From positions 1 to 23,061 of the forward strand of contig LRSR01014289.1 of NCBI GenBank assembly GCA_001579985.1: a stretch of DNA of 23,061 nt. Direction: 5' to 3'. Below the pieces are notes generated by a model that had not been told where the DNA came from, did not search any database, and saw only the letters and a program-made list of their open reading frames with translations. Within the stretch, counting starts at the first letter, position 1; the number at the start of each line of letters is the position of its first letter. Positions 17,933-23,061 of this stretch are shown piece by piece. Both the position numbers and the translations under genes were made by a program. Origin of the DNA: Hypsibius dujardini (Eukaryota; Tardigrada; Eutardigrada; Parachela; Hypsibiidae).

Positions 17933-19168
17933 TTCGCTCTTTAATTGGACTAAGGTATCTGCCTCACACTTCGCATCATTTGCAATTACATGGGATCCTT
18001 TCCTTTCTACTTTCTTTACTTTTGGCGGTGTCAGTTAATTCCTTTAGCGGCTCTTGCATTCCTTTTCACGAAGCGCCTATTCATGAAGCGTTTTCCAAAC
18101 ATCTCCGAGTCTAGTTAGAGTTAGAAATCGCAAAAAAGCTCATCATTTAAAATGCAAGCAAAGCAAATGCCCTGTCAACATTCTGTCCGCAATCTTATTG
18201 TCCTCGCAATTTCTTTGATTTCGAACTGACATGAAATCTGAAACAGCCGAAATTACCTTGAACTATCATACCTTTCAAAAAAGTAAAAAAGCAAATTTTG
18301 GAGAGAACAGTCGCAGCACGGGTCAAAGTTGAATCCCCTGCCCGAGAAACAGCTGTTCAAATTTAGGGTCTAAACCTCAAATTCATCTTCTCATTTCTGA
18401 CTATTGTAAAGCCGCATTTCCCAAAAACTGCAACAAAGCCGAAGCGAATTCACTGGGCTTTTATCGCCAATGGCGAAGCCATTCAAAGCCGCAAATTCAA
18501 ACTGTTTGGCGATGACACCTACGATTAATCACGCGAGCAGGCATCGTGGCAAACTTCGCCCCGCTGCAGACTCCCAAATCAGATGGCCGAACAAACAGGA
18601 CTTATGTCTTTGAAAAGTCTCTTCACCAGTGCTTCCATTAAAATGAAAGCCACTGAATATGCGGAGGCAGGTAAAAAGTTTCGGGCTAGGGTCCTGAGCG
18701 GCTGAATTCAGTTCTCTTCGCCGCTCCAGCCATTTAATAGACTTTTCGTATTTCAATCCTTCGTTAAAATCTTTTTGCATCTTTTGCAAACAAAAAATCG
18801 TACTGTTCACTGACCGGTAATGTAAAATGATGAAGATTGGTGATCGCACCGTTTTGTCGAAAAAAATCCCTAGCAACTGGTTTATAAAAACACCATCCCA
18901 AATATCTTTACGACGGCGATAGCAGTATATAAGGTTAGCATGTTATTAAATTACGCTATAAAATTTAACAATCACAAGTTTGACATTGTACGCAATTCGA
19001 CTACAATAGACAAAACAAACAAGCAAAACAAACAACACATTTACAGTACCAATGATATACGACGCTTATTGCTCTGCCAGAGATCCCTTTGACGCGCACC
19101 GGAAACGACATCACCGCGGGAAAAAACAACGTGACAAAACTGCACTACAAATAAACTGCCCCAAAGCC
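17933..19168. other. Convergent intergenic region
   Basis: This 1.2-kb stretch lies between the pseudogene (plus) and synapsin (minus), tail to tail, so it should include the synapsin 3'UTR. A minus-strand ATTAAA at 18738-18733 is a possible variant polyadenylation signal. The 115-codon open frame at 18876-18529 (minus) shows no recognisable domain and I do not call it a gene. No RNA gene was seen. Confidence 0.55.
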
Positions 19169-19960
19169 TCACATGTCCCCAAAAATACCCGCAAACGTTT
19201 TCTTCAGATTCGACATGGTGTCCTCCGTGTCGCCGCCCACCTGCCCGGGCATCCTTCCCTGCTGCTGCTGCTGAGGTCCTCCCGCTAACCCTTGACCCTG
19301 CTGCGACAAGGACCCACGGTTCGATCCTGACCCGCCGGAGGTCGGGTCCCCGCCCGACGACCCCACCGGTCCTCCCATATTACCCCGCGACATCTGTCGC
19401 GGCGGAAGCCCCGCCCCGGCGTACGAATGCGGTTGCGGTTGCTGCGAACCGACGCTCGATCCGCTGGAACCCGAAGCCGGTACTCCGCCGGCCCCACCGA
19501 AACTTCCGGCCGTCCGGGGATCCATCGGACCGTCTCGGAAGCGAGAGTTGGAACCCTCGCGAGTGGGAACTTCACGGTTGTTCTGAAGGTCTCGCGAACC
19601 CGGCGCTAGAGGCGGCGGCGGCGGCGGCGGTCCCGCTTCACGGTCCATCGACGTGTTTCGACTGCTGTCACGCATCCCGCTCACATCTCGGATATTCGAG
19701 TCACGAGGGTCCCGGGTGGGCGGATCCCGACCGGTGACGTCCGGGCGACCGTACGGCCCGCCGGAGGGTGGACCCATTGTCGGGGGCCCGCTCGGTCGGT
19801 CCGTCGTCATCCCGCTATTGCGTTGCGCGTAGTTCGGCACGCTTTGGTCTCGTTCGCGGGTGCTTGCGCCAGACGGACCGTCCGTCGTGGCGTCTCGGCT
19901 GCTCCGTCGGGGCTGCCCACCGCTGGCGTACCCGTTAGGTACCTGGCCGCCGCTCGCACC
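19169..19960 (-). other. Syn: Synapsin disordered linker and domain E tail
   Basis: From about residue Met-Asp-Ser-Asp at 20050 to the stop at 19169 the protein is low-complexity: Gly, Pro, Ser, Arg and Gln runs, a seven-proline stretch near 19610-19630, and a Gln-rich run near 19260-19275. The final TMSNLKKTFAGIFGDM corresponds to the conserved domain E end of long synapsin isoforms (compare the vertebrate ETIRSLRKSFASLFSD type). Gln/Pro-rich linkers are typical of synapsins and support vesicle condensation. Confidence 0.85.
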
Positions 19961-22649
19961 GCTTTGATTGACGCCGCTGGGTGGGGCCGCACTGCCGGCG
20001 GAAGACTGAACGGCGCTGAGGCGGCGCCGATTGGCGTCCGAGTCCATTTTACGGTAGACGATCTCGCCGATCAACTGGCGATCCTCTTCTTGCGTCTCGC
20101 CGAGCAGTCCCATGGAGGAGGAGTCGTTGAGACCGATGATGAACTCCTGCCCGTCCTTGCCGACCACCGCTTCGATCGCGAAGACATCGAGGCCGCCGAA
20201 AAGCCGCGAGCATTCATCCAACCAGAAGCGGTGCTTTTCTTGCAGGGGAATTTGTTCCAGCATGCTGGAGCCGATGTTGGCTTTCCAAGACCCGGAAATG
20301 CTGAAAAATGGGCTTTTGTTGTAAATACTATACGATATGATTAAGATATGGCTGGCTTAAAACGTAAAAATACGGTCTCCCAACGGATGCAGAGGAAAAT
20401 GCACAGACCGACAGGCAGACCCACAAATAGGCGATTATGCAGACAGAGAAACGGATACACAGAATCAGATATTGAAAGACGGATAGACGGACGGACAGCC
20501 TGATTGACGGACAGGCGGGAAACGAAGATGCAAAACGATAGAAAGAAAGAGAAATAGAAATATTAAACAACGGATCATAGACGATACGACGATGAAACGG
20601 ACGGACAGAGAGACGGCGGAAATGTTAAAGCGACCCATTTGTTGCACTATATACTGGACGGACAGAGTCGTTCCGGTTGATAGACGGATGGATGAACAGA
20701 CAGGCAGATGGACGGGCAGGAAAAGAGACCGAGAGACGGAGCGTCAAAGAGACGGGAAAAAGGGGATGATCGAACAACGGGTAGGACAGCACGGCACGAC
20801 GGTGAGACCGAGGGACAAAGAGACAGGCAGACACGTTGTAGACTAATCTAAAGATATACTGAGAGACGCTCCGACAGGCAGATTTATGAGCGGGCGGACG
20901 AACGGATTGACAGAGGAACGGAGTGACGGAAGGACAGAGTGACGGAGGAACGGAGAGAGGGGGGGACGGACAGGTGTGACGGGGGGCGGAAGTAGGAAAG
21001 AACAGCAAGAAAAACAGGATGACAGCCGTAAGGACAGAGGAATCACAAAAATCGATGCGTCCCGGATCAGAGCGGAATGTGTTAAGCATTAAACCAATCC
21101 AGGGCAACCCAGAAGAAATTAATCAAGACGGAGAGAAGGGTAGCTATAGCCCAGTAAGTTAAATTAAATTAAGTGCAATCATAAATTTTGACGTACCTCT
21201 TTCTGATAAAAGCTTTATAGGATGGGCCGATCTTCTGCAGATGAAGATCTTGCTTGGAGTCAACGAACGGCTCGACACTGCAGTAGGCGCCGCAACTTCC
21301 CACCAATGACGCCACGTCCTGGAAGTCATAATGCGAGTCCACACGGACTTTCCCCAGGCCCGCGTGCGCATGCCCGATCTTACAAACCACCGGAAATGAC
21401 GGGGCCGTCAGCATCTCCCGATGATTAGGGTAGAAGGACTGCTGAATGAGGGGGAATTTGTCGCGGCCCAACCGCTGCTGGATCTGGATGAGTTGGGAGA
21501 AGACGAGGGGCTTGTCGAGGAATGTGTAGAGACTGTCGAGGCTGTTGACGGACGGCACGTTGCCGTACATCAGCGCCAGCAGAATGTGCCGGTAGTCGCG
21601 GTTCGCGTCGCGGATCGGCTGGCGAATCAGCACAAAATCCGGCCGGAACGACCTGCAAGTCCACGAAAAGTCTATGCAATGTCACATGTTTTTTTATTAC
21701 ACGTTTGTACACGTTATTTTGTACACGTTATTTATTTGCAACGCCCATAAAGTTAATTGTATAAATTTACGGCAATTCATTACGCAGTCTTACAATTGGC
21801 TTCAGGAAATGTATTTTACCCATGTACCACAATAATTTACCGAACCAGACAACTCTTGCGTTTGTAATTTGATCAATGTCTCAAACCATTTAACTATTTA
21901 AGTGGTTAATAGATCAAGAATGAAAAAGCAATTTCAATGAGTAAAATCGTGGTTTTGTCAAAGGGTTCAATTTAGTCTGAATTGTAACTCTTCATTAGAA
22001 TAACAATTTAGTTTCCCCGGTTATCAACGACGACCTTGTTTGCGTATGTTTGAACCGTTGGGAGGTGAATCATTTATGCAAACTACTAATTGAACAATTT
22101 CAGAATCATTTAAAATGCAGGGGCTGATGGGTCGTTATGGTTTAAAATTGTATGATAAAAAAACTTTTAAGTCATGGAGAAGGGTTTACGTGTAATTGAC
22201 AATGATTTAAATACCTCGTTTTGTTGAATCATTTGCAATAAAACTAATTTGCTGGCCGATATAAATATAATACCGATAGAAAATATATTAATAAAAAATA
22301 AATATATACCAATATAATTTTCAATGTTTAAAATTTTTAATATAGCGTTTAATTATTTTTTTTTGTAATACTTGTCGCTTTTCTATGCCACATTGTTAGT
22401 ATGATATGATGTACGAATTACCTGACAACTTTTGTGCCGCCTCGTGTGACCTCCATGTCGACCATCGTTCCGCGATCCGAGAAGGCTGCCATGTTGATCT
22501 CATTGAACTCCGCCTGTGAGTCACATCCAGACGAAATAAACGCCATTATTAGAATTTTTTTTCTGATGATATCTTTTGGGAAATAGAATACCTGCTCAAT
22601 TCGGACGTCAAATTCGTTTTGGATTCGACGACCGCGGAAGTATTTGGAC
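19169..22649 (-). CDS. Syn: Synapsin, last four exons (5' end outside window)
   Basis: Synapsin is a phosphoprotein on synaptic vesicles that clusters the reserve pool; its central domain C has an ATP-grasp fold. Exons are 22649-22592, 22513-22422, 21652-21197 and 20300-19169, joining in frame for 579 codons including the stop. Recognisable segments are KYFRGRRIQNEFDVRIEQ, AEFNEINMAAF, FRPDFVLIRQ, VPSVNSLDSLYTFLDKP, FPLIQQSFYPNHREML, VVCKIGHAHAGLGKVRV, SVEPFVDSKQDLHLQKIG, GSWKANIGSSMLEQIP, LFGGLDVFAIEAVVGKDG and GETQEEDRQLIGEIV. A long Pro/Gly/Ser/Gln-rich linker follows, then the domain E-like tail MSNLKKTFAGIFGDM. The N-terminal domains A/B are missing because the window ends. The match is strong across the whole of domain C. 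Confidence 0.96.
20301..21196 (-). other. Synapsin intron filled by degenerate GACA/GACGGA repeat
   Basis: An 896-bp intron between domain C exons. Positions about 20398-21010 (plus-strand reading) are a long, degenerate tetranucleotide field of gacagacgg, ggacaga and gagacgga variants. It is much more eroded than the other arrays. The sense strand of synapsin reads TGTC/TCCGTC. No coding signal was seen. Confidence 0.8.
20398..21010. repeat. Long degenerate GACA/GACGGA field in a synapsin intron
   Basis: About 600 bp of imperfect gacagacgg-like units on the plus strand. It is the oldest-looking array in the window. Confidence 0.8.
21653..22421 (-). other. AT-rich synapsin intron
   Basis: A 769-bp intron. 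Positions about 22250-22370 are extremely AT-rich (ataaatata, aatatatta runs). I see no gene or array. Confidence 0.65.
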
Positions 22650-22941
22650 CTAGACAAAAGTTAGTATGCCATTGACCCCTTTCTTACATGCCATTGAGGC
22701 TTTACTACTTTTGTATATGTCTGAAAGACTTGAGGTCGTCATATTGAAAGAGGGCAAGCCTTTTCATCCAAGTTGACATTTATGGAACTTGCGGTTCAAT
22801 ACGAGTGGAGGAAACACTGGGTGTGTGGTGAGTACAATAACCGAATTAAAAAGCAGCACACTCAAGTGCCGGGCACCACGGGTACAGTACATACTCGAAA
22901 AATATCCCAATACCAAGTCAAATCTCCCCCTCGAGTTTTTG

Positions 22942-22981
<40 letters not shown>

Positions 22982-23061
22982 ATTCTGTCTGCCTGTATCT
23001 CTGTCTCTCTGTCTCTCTGTCTGTCTCTCTGTTTGTCTGTCTGTCTGTCTGTTTGTCTGTC
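22650..23061 (-). other. Upstream synapsin intron (partial) with TCTG array
   Basis: The acceptor at 22650-22651 opens this region. No upstream synapsin exon could be found inside it, so it is taken as intron running off the right edge. The last 125 bp are a TCTG array. Confidence 0.7.
22938..23061. repeat. (TCTG)n array at right edge
   Basis: A pure TCTG run (about 22944-22981) is followed by TCTC, TTTG and TGCC variants, running off the window. Confidence 0.95.

Noticed and set aside
18529-18876. 115-codon minus-strand open frame
   Set aside because: No recognisable domain, no supporting splice sites, and its position fits the synapsin 3' untranslated or intergenic region.
19823-20344. 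173-codon plus-strand open frame
   Set aside because: It is the antisense shadow of the GC-rich synapsin last exon, which matches synapsin domain C and E.
1-23061. tRNA, rRNA, transposase or retroelement genes
   Set aside because: I saw no cloverleaf with A/B boxes, no rRNA segments, no long terminal or terminal inverted repeats and no transposase or reverse transcriptase motifs.

Overview
The window comes from an intron-rich animal nuclear genome. It holds three spliced protein-coding genes, one decayed gene, and a dense set of GACA-type tetranucleotide repeats. A type-2 chitin-binding (peritrophin-A) protein remnant beside a synapsin gene points to an ecdysozoan. I favour an arthropod or a tardigrade but cannot settle which. 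Exons are fairly GC-rich, introns are AT-rich or repeat-filled, and nearly all introns are GT-AG. Exon boundaries below were placed by hand: every junction was checked for a GT donor, an AG acceptor and reading-frame continuity.

Layout, left to right. (1) Positions 77-5450, minus strand: a gene of at least 14 exons that runs off the left edge and encodes a long, apparently disordered, Ser/Pro-rich and acidic protein I do not recognise. All 13 introns seen are phase 1. (2) Positions 5451-6189: a 739-bp divergent intergenic region. (3) Positions 6190-16293, plus strand: a complete 33-exon gene for a TDRD9/spindle-E type DExH helicase with a Tudor domain (1550 codons plus stop), ending in an unexpected U1-like C2H2 zinc finger. 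(4) Positions 17221-17932, plus strand: a chitin-binding protein pseudogene with its TATA box, signal peptide and splice sites preserved, but with a nonsense codon and a frameshift. (5) Positions 19169-22649, minus strand: the last four exons of synapsin (end of domain B or start of C, domain C, long Pro/Gly/Ser/Gln linker, domain E); the 5' exons lie beyond the right edge.

The genes do not form one pathway. TDRD9/spindle-E acts in germline piRNA transposon silencing, synapsin acts on synaptic vesicles, and the chitin-binding protein would have been secreted to cuticle or gut lining. What unites the window is the repeat landscape. At least twelve (GACA)n/(TGTC)n arrays lie in it, none in an exon. 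In the TDRD9-like gene and in synapsin they occur in both orientations within one transcript, so they could pair across exons. The best leads are that inverted arrangement, the all-phase-1 gene, and the zinc-finger tail on the helicase.
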